From: Burkholderia mayonis
GTDB taxonomy: Bacteria; Pseudomonadota; Gammaproteobacteria; Burkholderiales; Burkholderiaceae
Length of the DNA stretch: 64,000 nucleotides
Assembly: GCF_001523745.2 (NCBI RefSeq)
Contig: NZ_CP013387.1
Location: forward strand, 1,302,001-1,366,000
Direction: 5' to 3'
Shown here: one piece after another, positions 33,079-42,933 of the stretch
How positions within the stretch are numbered: position 1 is the first letter of the stretch
Layout: each line of letters begins with the position of its first letter
Notes under the pieces: model-generated
Database searches by the model: none
Seen by the model: only the letters and a program-made list of their open reading frames with translations
Told to the model about the DNA's origin: nothing
Program-made: the position numbers and the translations under genes

Positions 33079-34578
33079 GTGACGATTGACGCTGAACTCG
33101 AAGCCCATATCCTGCGGCTCTACCACGTCGAGAAGTGGCGCTGCGGCACGATCGCGCAGCAATTGCACGTGCATCGCGGCACCGTCAAACGGGTGCTCGC
33201 ACAAGCTGGTCTGCCGCGTCATGGACCGGCGCCGCGGCCTTCGATGATCGAGCCATACCTGCCATTCATTCGCCAAACGCTGGAGAAGTATCCCACGCTC
33301 ACCGCCAGCCGCCTTTACGGCATGGTGCGCGAGCGCGGCTATCAGGGCCGGCCCACGCACTTCCGACATCTGATCTCTCTGCACCGGCCACGCCCGCCTG
33401 CCGAAGCGTACCTGCGGCTGCGCACGTTGCCCGGCGAACAGATGCAATGCGACTGGGGGCACTTCGGTCACTTGCATATCGGCCGTGCGCGCCGGCCCTT
33501 GATGGCCTTCGTGATGGTGCTCTCGTACTCGCGCGAGCTGTATCTGCGCTTTTTCCTCGATGCGCGTATGGAGAACTTCCTGCGCGGCCATATCGGCGCC
33601 TTCACGCGCTGGGGCGGCCTCGGTAGGGTCGTCCTCTACGACAACCTGAAGAGCGCCGTCCTTGAACGCCAGGGCGACGCCATTCGTTTCCACCCGACGC
33701 TGCTCGCCTTCGCCGCACACTATCGGTTCGAACCCAGACCCGTAGCCATCGCGCGTGGTAACGAGAAGGGCCGCGTGGAGCGCGCCATTCGTCACGTCCG
33801 CGACGCGTTCTTCGCGGCCAGACAGTTCACCGATCTGGATGACCTGAATGCGCAAGCCGAACACTGGTGCCGCACGCAGGCGGCGGATCGCCCGTGCCCG
33901 GAGGATCGCATGATCAGTGTGCGCCAGGCGTTCGCCCAGGAGCAGCCTACGCTGCTTGCGCTACCGGAGAATCCCTATCCCGTCGAGGAAACGCTCGCCG
34001 TCAAAGTCGGCAAGACGCCCTATGTACGCTTCGATCTGAACGACTACTCGATCCCGCACACGCACGTGCGGCGCACGCTCACGGTACGGGCCGATCTCGA
34101 GCAGGTACGCGTGCTGGACGGTGCCGAGATCCTTGCGCGCCACGCTCGCAGTTACGACCGCGGCGCGCAAATCGAAGAGCCCGTTCACATCGAGACACTG
34201 GTCGGCGTCAAACGCGAGGCCCGTCATCATCGCGGCATGGATCGCTTGGCCAAGGCTGCCCCCGCCAGTCAGGATCTGCTGCGCCGCGCGGCTGAACGCA
34301 ATGCGAATCTGGGCACCATCACGGCGGCGCTGCTGCGGCTGCTCGAACGCTACGGCGCTGCGCAATTGCAGGCCGCGATCGGCGATGCGCTACAAAGCGG
34401 CGTGCCGCACCCGAACGCCGTGCGCCTGGCGCTGGAGCGCCGCCGCGAAGCGCTTGAACTGCCACCACCGCTTGCCGTGTGTCTGCCGCCACACGTACGC
34501 CAGAAGGACACGCCGGTCCAACCCCACCGGCTCGATACCTACGATCAACTTGCCGGAGGCACGGATGAGCTCGCTTGA
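33079..34578 (+). CDS. istA: IS21-family transposase IstA
   Basis: A 499-residue transposase. It begins with a helix-turn-helix region ([29 protein letters not shown]). The DDE core follows: [12 protein letters not shown] (first Asp), [13 protein letters not shown] (second Asp) and [15 protein letters not shown] (Glu). The GTG at 33079 has AGGAGG upstream and gives the family's usual start ([11 protein letters not shown]). Its 3' end overlaps the istB start by 14 bases. Confidence 0.9.
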   Translation: MTIDAELEAHILRLYHVEKWRCGTIAQQLHVHRGTVKRVLAQAGLPRHGPAPRPSMIEPYLPFIRQTLEKYPTLTASRLYGMVRERGYQGRPTHFRHLISLHRPRPPAEAYLRLRTLPGEQMQCDWGHFGHLHIGRARRPLMAFVMVLSYSRELYLRFFLDARMENFLRGHIGAFTRWGGLGRVVLYDNLKSAVLERQGDAIRFHPTLLAFAAHYRFEPRPVAIARGNEKGRVERAIRHVRDAFFAARQFTDLDDLNAQAEHWCRTQAADRPCPEDRMISVRQAFAQEQPTLLALPENPYPVEETLAVKVGKTPYVRFDLNDYSIPHTHVRRTLTVRADLEQVRVLDGAEILARHARSYDRGAQIEEPVHIETLVGVKREARHHRGMDRLAKAAPASQDLLRRAAERNANLGTITAALLRLLERYGAAQLQAAIGDALQSGVPHPNAVRLALERRREALELPPPLAVCLPPHVRQKDTPVQPHRLDTYDQLAGGTDELA

Positions 34579-35338
34579 ATCATTGCGCACACGCGCGCAG
34601 GAATTGCGTTTGCACGGGCTGCTGGCCCACTGGCCCGAGGTTGCGCAGGAGCCGTGGGTCGCGCCGCTCGTGCAGTGGGAAGAAGACGAGCGAGCCCGTC
34701 GCTCGCTCGAGCGGCGCATCAAGGAATCACATCTGGGCGGCTTCAAAGCCTTGTGCGACTTCGACTGGGGTTGGCCGTCACGGTGTGATCGCGGTGCCAT
34801 CGAAGAACTGATGACGCTCGGGTTCATGAAGGACGCCGCCAACGTCGTGCTCATCGGCCCCAACGGCGTGGGCAAGTCGACGCTGGCGAAGAACGTCGCG
34901 CATCAGGCGCTCGTGCATGGGCACACGGTGCTGTTCACCACCGCCGGCAATATGCTGGGCGAACTGGCTGCGCTCGATAGCGATTCAACGCTGCGCCGGC
35001 GCTTGCGTCGCTATGCTGCGCCCGACGTCCTTGTGATCGATGAGGTCGGATATCTCTCCTACTCGAATCGCCACGCCGATCTGCTGTTCGAGTTGATCAG
35101 CCGGAGATACCAGAACAACAGCACCATCGTGACATCGAATCGACCGTTTGCAGAATGGTCAGAAGTGTTCCCGAACGCCGCCTGCGTCGTGTCGCTCGTC
35201 GATCGCCTTGTGCATCTCGCCGAGGTCATCTCGATCGAAGGCGAATCGTACCGCCTGAAGGAAGCCCGCGAGCGGGCCGACAAGCGCGCCCGGCAGCGTG
35301 GCCCGAGCAAATCGGCCAAAGGAGGCGAGTCATCATGA
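34565..35338 (+). CDS. istB: IS21-family ATPase IstB
   Basis: A 257-residue DnaC/AAA+ ATPase that helps IstA choose and reach the target. Walker A is [12 protein letters not shown] and Walker B is [30 protein letters not shown] is the typical sensor region. GGAGGCACGG precedes the ATG. It ends in ATGA overlap with the small frame at 35335. Confidence 0.9.
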   Translation: MSSLESLRTRAQELRLHGLLAHWPEVAQEPWVAPLVQWEEDERARRSLERRIKESHLGGFKALCDFDWGWPSRCDRGAIEELMTLGFMKDAANVVLIGPNGVGKSTLAKNVAHQALVHGHTVLFTTAGNMLGELAALDSDSTLRRRLRRYAAPDVLVIDEVGYLSYSNRHADLLFELISRRYQNNSTIVTSNRPFAEWSEVFPNAACVVSLVDRLVHLAEVISIEGESYRLKEARERADKRARQRGPSKSAKGGESS

Positions 35339-35550
35339 CAGCCGTGCCATTGCCCTCAGGCCTCACGCGCGGCTTGAACTTCGTCGTGCCCGACGACTGG
35401 ACGCCCGAGCAGGCGCTCGCCGTGTTCGAACTGCTCGACGACTTGCGCGAACTCATCTGCGCACGCTATCTGCCCGACATGCAGCGTGTCCTTCGTGGCG
35501 ATCGTCGGCAACGTGAACTGCCGCTCACCGAGCACGACCCGCCGTTCTGA
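35335..35550 (+). CDS. small protein at the end of the IS21 element
   Basis: A 71-residue acidic protein ([20 protein letters not shown] ... DMQRVLRGDRRQRELPL). It overlaps istB by four bases (ATGA), which suggests co-translation. It is not part of the minimal IS21 set and I do not know its role. Confidence 0.6.
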   Translation: MTAVPLPSGLTRGLNFVVPDDWTPEQALAVFELLDDLRELICARYLPDMQRVLRGDRRQRELPLTEHDPPF

Positions 35551-35566
35551 TCGGCGACATTCAAAA

Positions 35567-35591
35567 CAAAGGGGCCCGCGTGGCCCCTTTG
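35567..35591 (+). terminator. hairpin terminator of the IS21 operon
   Basis: CAAAGGGGCC and GGCCCCTTTG form a perfect 10-bp stem around CGCGT, just downstream of the last frame of the element. The descending stem ends in TTTG, so it fits a rho-independent terminator with a short T run. Confidence 0.7.
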
Positions 35592-35660
35592 TCGTTGACT
35601 GTTTCGCTCAACCTTGTGCCGTCGTTTAACGGCGCTTTTACACCGGCGCTAACAGCTGAT

Positions 35661-37263
35661 CGCCTTCGAATGGGCGACGCTTTCGGCGCTGCGCGTCGCG
35701 TTGCGCAACGGCTCGGTCTTCGTCGACCACAGCTTTGCATTCCGCAGCCAGGCGACGCTCCTCATCCCCGACGACGTGTGGAAGGCGCAGCGCAACCACT
35801 ACTACGGCCACCTGAAACTGCCGCAGGACCCGAAGGAATTCCTCGAGCCGGTGCTCGAGCATCTCGACGCCGGGCTCGAGCGGCTCGTGGAAGCGGCCCA
35901 ACGGGGCGAGGTGCGTATCGACACCGCGGTGCATCTCGACCCGCTCGTGGCTCAGCGCCCGGACCCGGCAGCCGACGCGCTGCGCCGCGCGATTTTCGGT
36001 GTGCATCCGACGGGGCAGTTGCCGCGCATCATGCTCGAGATCGACAGCGAAACGCGCTTCAGCTGGCTGTTGCTCGGCCGCGAGCCGCGCTCGCGCAGCG
36101 AGTTGCTGATCGTGTACGCGGCCGTACTCGGGCACGGCACGTCGATGTCGGCCGCCGAGATCGCGCGCATGGTGCCGGAGCTCTCGGCCAGCGCGATCCG
36201 GCAGATGATGAACCGCGTCGCGGACGAGCGCACGCTGCGGCAAGCCGCCGATGCCGTGCTCGAGTTCATGCGCCGGCATCCGATCGCCGAGCATTGGGGC
36301 CGCGCCGATCTCGCCTCCTCGGACATGATGTCGCTGGAGACCACGCGCACGGTCTGGCAGGCACGCGCCGACCCGCGCCGGCGCACGGCGTCGATCGGCA
36401 TCTACACCCACGTGCGCGATCGGTGGGGCATCTTCTACGATCAGCCGATCCTGCTCAACGAGCGTCAGGCCGGCGCCGCGATCGAGGGCGTAATCCGGCA
36501 GGAAAGCACCGAGGACGTGGCCCAGCTCGCCGTCGACACGCACGGCTATACCGACTTTGCGATGGCGCTCGCCAGGGGGCTCGGCTTCGACCTCTGCCCA
36601 AGGCTTTCGCACCTGCGTTATCGTCGGCTGCACGTGCCGGTCGGCCACGTCGTCCCGGAGGAACTCGTGTTGGTCACCGACCGCGATGTCCGCCTCGAAG
36701 CGATCGAGCTGATCTGGGATGAGTTCGTGCGCGTGACGGCCTCGGTGCAGAGCGGACACTGCACGGCCGTGCAGGCGCTCATGCGCTTCGGCTCTGCCGC
36801 GCGCGGCCGGCCGCTCTACGACGGCGGCGTCGACCTCGGGCGGCTCCTTCGCTCGATCTTCCTGATCGATTTCTTCACGATCCCGCCGTTCCGCCGCGAA
36901 ATGCAGCACGCCTTGAATCGTGGCGAGGCGGTGCATGTCGTCGAACGCGCGATCCACCAAGGCAAGATCCCCGTGGAGCTCACGAAATACCGTCATTCGT
37001 TGATGGCCGTTTCCTCGGCGCTGACGCTGCTGACCAACGCCGTCATGGCCTGGAACACGCTGCACATGCAACGGGCGCTCGAGAACATCGAGCGGCTCGG
37101 CCAGACACTGGTGCGCCCAGAGTACATGCGCGGCATCGCGCCGACGCGCCTCGACGGGATCAACCTGCGCGGCACGTTCGATTTTCCGGTTGCGGACTAT
37201 GCGCATCGGCTCATGCCCACTCTCGCCCTGGGCGTCCCCTCGTCTTCACGACGCATAGGCTGA
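35661..37263 (+). pseudogene. tnpA: Tn3-family transposase of the outer transposon, C-terminal part
   Basis: The catalytic half of the interrupted transposase. It has the Tn3 DDE core: DLASSDMMSLETTR (first Asp), LAVDTHGYTDFA (second Asp) and ALNRGEAVHVVERA (Glu), then SLTLLTNAVMAWNTLHMQ near the end. It is in frame with 30956-32289 once the IS21 element and one GCTGAT are removed. The first in-frame ATG of this part on its own is at 35701 or later, but no ribosome site is seen there. Confidence 0.9.
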
Positions 37264-37346
37264 GTGGTGAGAGTCGCAGGGTAGCCGCCACGCCGGGTCA
37301 CGCAGCGCGGCGCATGGGCGAATCACCGACATCCCCGCTGAAAGTC

Positions 37347-37375
37347 TTGACAAAGCGCCACCCGCACCCTAATGT
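37347..37375 (+). promoter_or_regulatory. sigma-70-type promoter
   Basis: TTGACA at 37347-37352 and TAATGT at 37370-37375 are separated by exactly 17 bases. The start codon of the passenger gene is 30 bases further on. This is the best promoter match in the transposon. Confidence 0.65.
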
Positions 37376-37405
37376 GTAGTCATTTTTGTATTTTGTGAGC
37401 AGCAG

Positions 37406-37933
37406 ATGGCTCTAAACAATCCCTTCCAGGGCGGCCCTGATTTTGTGAGGGCGCTTGTCAACGCGATCGAGGCCGCGCCAACTGCCTACGCTCACCCGCC
37501 TCAAGCAAGTGGCCCTGCCACTTCTGTGCGCATGCCAAAAGAACGGGTTATGTACCTGGATGCAATTGCGACTGCGACCAATGGCAAGTGGACCAGGAAT
37601 GATGTGATAAACGCCTTGCTCGATAAAGGTCTCTTCGCCTTGTTCCATGAATTAAAAGATGAGGACGTGGAGAGAATCACGGAGCAAGCCGCCCAGCAAT
37701 TATTTCCACCCGCGCATGGGGTATCAAAAATGGAACCATACAACGGACACAGGATCGAAGCGCTCGCCAGCCAAACACCGGATGGACGATGGCATTCGAT
37801 TTACCGGTACGCGTTGGCTGACAATCCAGCGATGATATTTACGTCGGAATCGACGGAGCAAAATTTCGCCACTGAAGAAGAGGCTATCGAGCACGGTCGG
37901 AGGCGAGCAATGGAAAGAATTGATAAATTGTAA
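37406..37933 (+). CDS. passenger hypothetical protein with possible RHH-like segment
   Basis: A 175-residue cytoplasmic protein. Residues 43-80 (MPKERVMYLDAIATATNGKW, TRNDVINALLDKGLFAL) look like a small DNA-binding or dimerisation unit. The C-terminal 65 residues (YNGHRIEALASQTPDGRWHS, YALADNPAMIFTSE, ATEEEAIEHGRRRAMERID) look like a separate DUF6566-type domain. A strong promoter precedes it. The function is unknown; the HEPN-like gene follows on the same strand. Confidence 0.7.
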   Translation: MALNNPFQGGPDFVRALVNAIEAAPTAYAHPPQASGPATSVRMPKERVMYLDAIATATNGKWTRNDVINALLDKGLFALFHELKDEDVERITEQAAQQLFPPAHGVSKMEPYNGHRIEALASQTPDGRWHSIYRYALADNPAMIFTSESTEQNFATEEEAIEHGRRRAMERIDKL

Positions 37934-38008
37934 CGTATTGATCGTGCGATTCCCTTGATCGAGTGTGGTGCGTGGAGGTAGGGAGTCACGCCAGCGATGG
38001 GAGAGAGC

Positions 38009-38662
38009 ATGCCAAGAAAGCCGAAGGGTTCTTCAACCGCTGCCAACGAGGCGTTTGTGAAGAAGCAGTTCGCATGGGCGCAAACCGAACCGATCGCGTG
38101 GGCCGGATACGCCGATTCGATGATGAGATCGTTCGAGATAATTGCGGCACAAGCCGAGAGCGACGAGCTGGCGGATGCGCAGCAGTGGGATTCCTATTCT
38201 CGGTGGAAGCAAGCCAACGACGGAAGTCCTCAACCTCCCTTGAAGGGCATTATCTCTGTAGTGCCTAACGCGATGATGTTGGCCGGGATGGCGGTGGAAC
38301 TTCTGCTGAAAGGCATTGCAGTTCAAAACCCCGCCATTGTCGCTAGCATTGGGGCAGGTACGACGGCGATACCCGGGGACTTATGGACGCATCGCCTGCG
38401 TGGCATCGCTGCGCTGGCTGGGGTCACGCTCGATGCGAACGAAGACGACCTATGCAAGGGGCTCGAAGTGTTTCTGGTGTGGGCTGGACGCTACCCGGTA
38501 CCGAAGAATCACGAGGCGATGATGCCGGGAACTGCGCCGGGTGGAGGCCAAGCGTCCCTTTCTATTCGATACGGCTCCGACTATTCGACAATTCGAGCGT
38601 TGACGACGCGCCTTCGCGCGTTGCTCCCGTCTGCCGACTACGATCACGTCATCGTGATGTAA
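38009..38662 (+). CDS. passenger protein with HEPN-like helical domain
   Basis: A 217-residue helical protein. NAMMLAGMAVELLLKGIAV followed by DLWTHRLRGIAALAGV and a late EVFLVWAGRYPVP is the pattern of uncharacterised HEPN-fold proteins, many of which act in defence or toxin-antitoxin pairs. The usual RNase R-x4-H motif is not obvious, so it may be non-nucleolytic. GGAGAGAGC precedes the ATG at 38009; an ATG four codons upstream is also in frame. The gene starts 75 bases after the preceding gene ends. Confidence 0.6.
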   Translation: MPRKPKGSSTAANEAFVKKQFAWAQTEPIAWAGYADSMMRSFEIIAAQAESDELADAQQWDSYSRWKQANDGSPQPPLKGIISVVPNAMMLAGMAVELLLKGIAVQNPAIVASIGAGTTAIPGDLWTHRLRGIAALAGVTLDANEDDLCKGLEVFLVWAGRYPVPKNHEAMMPGTAPGGGQASLSIRYGSDYSTIRALTTRLRALLPSADYDHVIVM

Positions 38663-38855
38663 ATCGAGGCGGAAATGCAATCGCGGGTTGTCGGGCAGCG
38701 GGGCCATTTAGTCGGTTGTTATCAGTTGCAGATAATCCGAGCACGTGCTTCCGGTCAGTTGAAGTTATTTCGAGTAGAAAACCGCGTCGATTGCAAGCAC
38801 GACCCGTTTCGATTGCAAGACATTACACCTAGGCAGTCCAATATGGAGGCGCATA

Positions 38856-39317
38856 ATGCGTACGCTACATGTCGTAACGTTACTGTTCTTGTTGCTTTCC
38901 TTGACCATGGCGAATCCTGCCAAAGCCGGCGAAGCGCGACAAGATGGTAATTGGTGGAATGTTCAGCAGGTGGGTGAGAAAGGAAGCTACGTCTCCGGCT
39001 TCGTTGACGGCATGATGTATGAAAGCGAAATATGGGATATTGGGCTGACAATATCTCAAGGAAAGAAATTTGATCCAGTGCTTAACCGTTACGCAGCGAA
39101 TGCCGAAAAGTTTGCGAACGACAACTTTAAGCAAGAGTTCGGTCATCTCACGATCGGGCAACTCGTTGATGGGCTCGATCATTTCTACACTGACTATCGA
39201 AATCGCCGAATTTCAGTTCGGAACGCGATGGTCATGGTTGTTCGAAGTATGGACGGCACCTCTGAGGAAGAAATGTCCAAACTTATTGAATACCAGCGCA
39301 AAAAGGCGTCTGAGTGA
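38856..39317 (+). CDS. secreted hypothetical passenger protein
   Basis: A 153-residue exported protein with signal peptide MRTLHVVTLLFLLLSLTMA (cleavage after AKA). The mature part reads DGNWWNVQQVGEKGSYVSGF, LTIGQLVDGLDHFYTDYRN, RRISVRNAMVMVVRSMDG. Similar small exported proteins are common in proteobacteria, but I know no function. GGAGG lies seven bases before the ATG. Confidence 0.72.
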   Translation: MRTLHVVTLLFLLLSLTMANPAKAGEARQDGNWWNVQQVGEKGSYVSGFVDGMMYESEIWDIGLTISQGKKFDPVLNRYAANAEKFANDNFKQEFGHLTIGQLVDGLDHFYTDYRNRRISVRNAMVMVVRSMDGTSEEEMSKLIEYQRKKASE

Positions 39318-39388
39318 TGGCTTGGGCGCTTGGCAATATTCTGTTTTCAAATAGGCGGTAATGTCCGCCAAGTATCAAGCATCCCGTC

Positions 39389-39763
39389 TCAGTCGATTAG
39401 CACATGCACGTCGACGCGCGAGGCGACGGCGCGCACAACCTTCTGCGTGCCGTGACCGGGGTTCGCTGCCGTCTCGACCGACACGAGCCCCGCGGCAAGC
39501 AGCGCGTCGATGTCGCGCTTCACGGCGCTGCGATCACGATGCAGGCGCGCCGCGATGCTTGTGATCGAGGCCGGCTCGGCCTTGATCGTGCGAAACAGGC
39601 CGATGCGCGCCTGCGTGAGCAACTGCGCGGCTTCGGCCGGGTCCTCGAACGTGACGATGTGGGTTTCGGCGAGCGGCTCGCCGCGGTCGGCCTGCCGCGC
39701 AAGGCGCTTGCCTCGTGCGAAAAAGTCCGCTTCGGTGCCGGTTCCGATCTGTGTCCTGGTCAT
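39389..39763 (-). CDS. tumA: TumA-like winged-helix antitoxin (HVO_A0114 type)
   Basis: A 124-residue protein with a winged helix: ARIGLFRTIKAEPASITSIA, ARLHRDRSAVKRDIDALLAA, GLVSVETAANPGHGTQKV. It starts within the end of the toxin-type gene (ATGA overlap at 39760-39763). This pair matches the TumE/TumA toxin-antitoxin system described from Tn3-family transposons. It should neutralise the partner and repress the pair. Confidence 0.75.
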   Translation of the reverse strand: MTRTQIGTGTEADFFARGKRLARQADRGEPLAETHIVTFEDPAEAAQLLTQARIGLFRTIKAEPASITSIAARLHRDRSAVKRDIDALLAAGLVSVETAANPGHGTQKVVRAVASRVDVHVLID

Positions 39764-40056
39764 GATGAACTCCGCAATGCGGTCCAGTCACGCGCGAACT
39801 GGTCCTCGATGTCCTCGAAGCTGACGAAGTCGACCGGCTCCACCTGGCCAAAATAGTGCCGATGATGGTAGCCGTGCGCGTTGTCGTAGCCGATCACCCG
39901 GCCATTGTCGCCCTGATAGAGCTCGCGGTTGATGTAGGCGAGGTTGTAACGGGTGACTTGGCCGCTCGCGTCGACCCAGACCTCGCGCCTCAGCTCACCG
40001 TTGCCTCGCCGTTTCGTGATGACGTGGCGCTCGTCATGGATCTTCGTTTCAGCCAT
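39760..40056 (-). CDS. tumE: TumE-like toxin (DUF6516)
   Basis: A 98-residue protein: VITKRRGNGELRREVWVDAS, TRYNLAYINRELYQGDNGRV, GYDNAHGYHHRHYFGQVEPV. The YDN-x-H-G-Y-HHRH motif is the mark of this family. It is followed, with a 4-base overlap, by the winged-helix antitoxin. Such modules in Tn3-family elements favour keeping the element. Confidence 0.78.
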   Translation of the reverse strand: MAETKIHDERHVITKRRGNGELRREVWVDASGQVTRYNLAYINRELYQGDNGRVIGYDNAHGYHHRHYFGQVEPVDFVSFEDIEDQFARDWTALRSSS

Positions 40057-40067
40057 GACCTAATTTA

Positions 40068-41570
40068 TCATGTCTGCTTGGTTTGCGCAAAGGCCTCGTC
40101 GACCAGCGCGCGCAACTGCGAGAGGTCCGTTTTCGCGTACGCGGCCGTGGTCTGCACCGACGCGTGCCCGAGCAACGCCTGCGCGGCCGGCAACGGCACC
40201 TGATGGTCGACGACGAGCGTCCTCGCGTAGGCATGGCGCAGCCAGTGCGGTAAGGCGCGGCGCAATGCTGCGGCGCCGGCCGGGTCGACGGGTTCGAGCC
40301 GCGCGGCCGCCGCGACGAAGATCGCCTTGACCTCCTCGTAGAGGCCCGAGCCTTGCAGCGAGCCGCCCTTCAGGCCGTGAATCAGCGCCGCATGCTCGTA
40401 CGGGCTCGGCTGCGGCGGCAGCCCCCGCAACTGCCGGTACGCTTGCAGCACCGGCACACACAGGGCCGGCAACGGGATCGCGCGCGGCTTGCGCCCCTTG
40501 CCGAGCACGGAGAGCGTCCAGCATCCGTGCTCGTCGACCTCGAGCCGCGGCAGTTGCGCGTCATCGGACCACACGAGCTCGACCAGACGCACGCCCGCGT
40601 AGCGGTAGAGCGTCCAGATCGCCCGGCGCCGCGCCGTCACCAGGGCGTCGTCACCGGCCACGGCGTCGGCCACCCACGCGTCGCACGCGGCGAGGAGCGC
40701 CGGCGGCAACATTCGCTGCGGCGCGAAGCTCGCGCGCGAGCGGTTGCCGCGCACGAGGCCCGCGGCCGAATTCGCGCTCAGATACCCGGTCTCGGTCCAA
40801 TAGCGAAAGAGGCTCGCCACGACCGCGAGCGCCCGTGTTGGCGTGGCGTCCGAGGGCTTGCGCGGCGCGGCGCTCGGCGTGTCCACGGCCATGGGGCGCG
40901 GCGCGCGCCGCGCCTGGCGGTACGCCAGCAAGTCGTGGCGTGTGAGATCCGAGAGCGGTCCGAGCCCCTGCGCCTCGCACCAAGCGATAAGCCGCCGCAG
41001 CTCGGTCCGATAGGCGCGCAGCGTGTGCGGCGAGCGGCTCGCGCGATCGCGCAGAAAGAGTGCGACGGCCTGCGCGTCGTCGCCGACGCCGAGCGTGTTC
41101 GTCGCGCTCGCGACGGCGGCAAAACGCCCGGCGCGCGCGAGCCAGGCCAGCAGCGCGTGCGGCACGGCGACGAGCGCCGCGGCCGCGTCTTTCGGCTCAC
41201 CGGGCGGCGCCGGCAACGCCGCGTCGGCTGCGCGCTTGAAGCGCCGCCGGTGCGTGTGCAGCACGCGCGCGAGCACCGTTTCGGGCGCCGGCGCCGCGTC
41301 GACGGCGACGGTGCGCGCCCGGCCCCGATCCCAGTATTCGACGGCCGCCGGCTGATCGAGCAGCAGGCGCAGGATGGTCGGGCGCGCGGCCTTGGCCTCG
41401 GCGAGCGACGCGTAGCGGCCCTTGATCGCCGCAAGCGTCCAGCGCGTGTAGACGACGTGGCCGAGCGCGTCGGCGACATATTCGAGCGCGGCCTCGATAC
41501 TGTCCGGGAGTCGCCGCGGCGGGGCCACGCCGGCGTCGATCCAGTCGGCCGGATTCAGCACGCCGCTCAT
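40068..41570 (-). CDS. tnpS: tyrosine recombinase of the outer transposon (TnpS-like)
   Basis: A 500-residue tyrosine recombinase that should resolve cointegrates. The core has an Arg in YRYAGVRLVELVWSD-like TLYRYAGVRLVEL, ALPHWLRHAYARTLV (His-x-x-Arg), PAAQALLGHASVQTTAAY (His and the Tyr nucleophile). The N-terminal half carries a SAM-like domain (ASRSPHTLRAYRTELRRLI). It overlaps the end of the tnpT gene by four bases, so both form one operon, now broken upstream by the inner transposon. Confidence 0.82.
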   Translation of the reverse strand: MSGVLNPADWIDAGVAPPRRLPDSIEAALEYVADALGHVVYTRWTLAAIKGRYASLAEAKAARPTILRLLLDQPAAVEYWDRGRARTVAVDAAPAPETVLARVLHTHRRRFKRAADAALPAPPGEPKDAAAALVAVPHALLAWLARAGRFAAVASATNTLGVGDDAQAVALFLRDRASRSPHTLRAYRTELRRLIAWCEAQGLGPLSDLTRHDLLAYRQARRAPRPMAVDTPSAAPRKPSDATPTRALAVVASLFRYWTETGYLSANSAAGLVRGNRSRASFAPQRMLPPALLAACDAWVADAVAGDDALVTARRRAIWTLYRYAGVRLVELVWSDDAQLPRLEVDEHGCWTLSVLGKGRKPRAIPLPALCVPVLQAYRQLRGLPPQPSPYEHAALIHGLKGGSLQGSGLYEEVKAIFVAAAARLEPVDPAGAAALRRALPHWLRHAYARTLVVDHQVPLPAAQALLGHASVQTTAAYAKTDLSQLRALVDEAFAQTKQT

Positions 41571-41930
41571 GAGGTTTTCGCGCGCTTGGCGGCGGGCTTC
41601 GATGGTGCGCGCGTGCGCTTGGCCGTCGCGAGGCCGGCCGCAGCAGCGGGTGAGGCCGGCGCGCGCCGCGGGGTGCCGGCCGAACCGGTCGCAACAAGCC
41701 GCATGAGCTCCTCGAGCTGCGCGTGCTGGCTCGCGTGCACGGCCTTCAGTGCCAGCGCCTCGCCGACGGCCTGCTGACGCGCGGCGCGCTCGCGCGTGAG
41801 CTCGGCTTCGCGCTGCTCGCGTTCGCCGTCGAGCGCGGCGATGCGCCGCTCGGCGAACTTGAGTTGCGAGGCGAGCTGCGCGTGGTCCTTCTTGAGGGCC
41901 TCGCGCTGATAGGCGGTTTCCTGCAAGAGC
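41567..41930 (-). pseudogene. tnpT: TnpT/KfrA-like coiled-coil protein, C-terminal part
   Basis: Codons for LLQETAYQREALKKDHAQLA through the basic tail KRTRAPSKPAAKRAKTS. This is the end of the coiled-coil protein whose beginning is at 60032-60651. The 18.1-kb inner transposon and one TGCTT separate the halves; joined, the frame reads RYEALAKQLLQETAYQRE. It lies just upstream of tnpS and overlaps it. No good start codon exists for a separate protein. Confidence 0.88.
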
Positions 41931-41935
41931 TGCTT

Positions 41936-41973
41936 GGGGTAATCGTCCGAATCGTGCGAAATCTGGCGGTCGT
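41936..41973 (+). repeat. left terminal inverted repeat, inner transposon
   Basis: It begins GGGGTAATCGTCC and continues through TCGTGCGAAATCTGGCGGT. TGCTT precedes it. Confidence 0.9.
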
Positions 41974-42070
41974 CACATGCGGAGGTGCTTGCAGCAAGGC
42001 TTCGCAGCTCCGTGACCTTTGCTCAAATAGGGAATGCACAAGCCCTTGATAGGTACGGGTTTTCAGGATC

Positions 42071-42107
42071 AAAGCGCCATTTTTTGCACGATTCGGACGA
42101 TTACCCC
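42071..42107 (-). repeat. internal terminal-repeat copy (right-end orientation)
   Basis: GCACGATTCGGACGATTACC plus CC matches the inner-transposon end, 172 bases from the left end. No TGCTT follows (GAATA instead). Confidence 0.75.
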
Positions 42108-42299
42108 GAATAGCCACTACGCCGCCTTCGACTCCTCACCACCGGCCAAGGTAATTGTCGTTCTCTAGGAAACCCACTGCAAACGGCAGTCACCGTGAAA
42201 ATGCCATAAAGTAGCCTCCGCGCAACTGTCAGTTTTTGCAGGTCAAAATCCGTCATGCGCGATTCGTGAGCGAGTTGCTTCCGTTCACACGCCTCTGGT

Positions 42300-42727
42300 A
42301 CGGGCAGGGGTGCTGGTACTCACCGAGCGGACGGACTATCTCGAAAGCCTGCAGCAGATGCTGCAAGACACGGTGCAGTCGCTGTTTATGCTGCACGGAC
42401 GGCTCGGCAGAAAGGCGCGCGCCACCCAGTTGGCAGCCCTTGACGCGCTGCACGGGGACACGCCCCCCGTCGTGCTCGCAACCGGCCGCCTGGTCGGGGA
42501 AGGCTTCGACCACCCGGCGCTGGACACGCTGGTAACTGGCCATGCCGGTCGCCTGGAAAGGCACGGCGCAGCAGTGCGCCGGCCGGCTGCACCGCGAGCA
42601 TGCGAGCAAGACCGGCGTGCGGGTCCTCGATTACGTGGATGGCGGCCATCCGGTGCTGCTGCACATGTGGGAGAAACGGCCAGCGCGGCTACCGCGCGAT
42701 GGGCTACCAGATGCGCACGCCCGTAAC
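42300..42727 (+). pseudogene. helicase C-terminal remnant (TOTE-type DEAD/DEAH helicase)
   Basis: The plus strand encodes VLVLTERTDYLESLQQML, LGRKARATQLAALDALHGD, PPVVLATGRLVGEGFDHPAL, then, after a one-base shift near 42537, MPVAWKGTAQQCAGRLHREH, ASKTGVRVLDYVDGG. A second shift near 42681 would restore RGYRAMGYQM. These are helicase domain 2 motifs (ATG-x4-GEGFD; AGRLHRE). The first half is absent. It is a decayed piece at the left of the inner transposon. Confidence 0.75.
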
Positions 42728-42933
42728 AACGCCAGCTTGAGCTCGCCTGAAATCGGGCAGCCAATCCGCTTTCCGTACCGTTTCCGGCTGTTCGGCGCAG
42801 TTTTCGGACGATCACACTCGATAATCGGCCATTATCCAATGTGAGAACACCGCGCCAACAGGCCACCTTGACGCGCAGCCTCGGTACGTATATACATGCT
42901 ACGTATTACAGTATGAAATTCGAGGAGCACGCT

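Larger units (their letters stand above)
32290..35654 (+). mobile_element. IS21-family insertion sequence
   Basis: A 3365-bp element carrying istA, istB and two accessory frames. Its ends are related inverted sequences: GTGAACGCCGGTC...TAAACGACGGC on the left and, inverted, TGTTAGCGCCGGTG...TAAACGACGGC on the right. It is flanked by GCTGAT at 32284-32289 and 35655-35660, a 6-bp target duplication. It splits the tnpA gene of the outer transposon. Confidence 0.9.

Noticed and set aside
41936..42107. A separate 172-bp MITE between the left end and the first internal copy
   Set aside because: The flanks are TGCTT on the left and GAATA on the right, so there is no target duplication for this unit alone.
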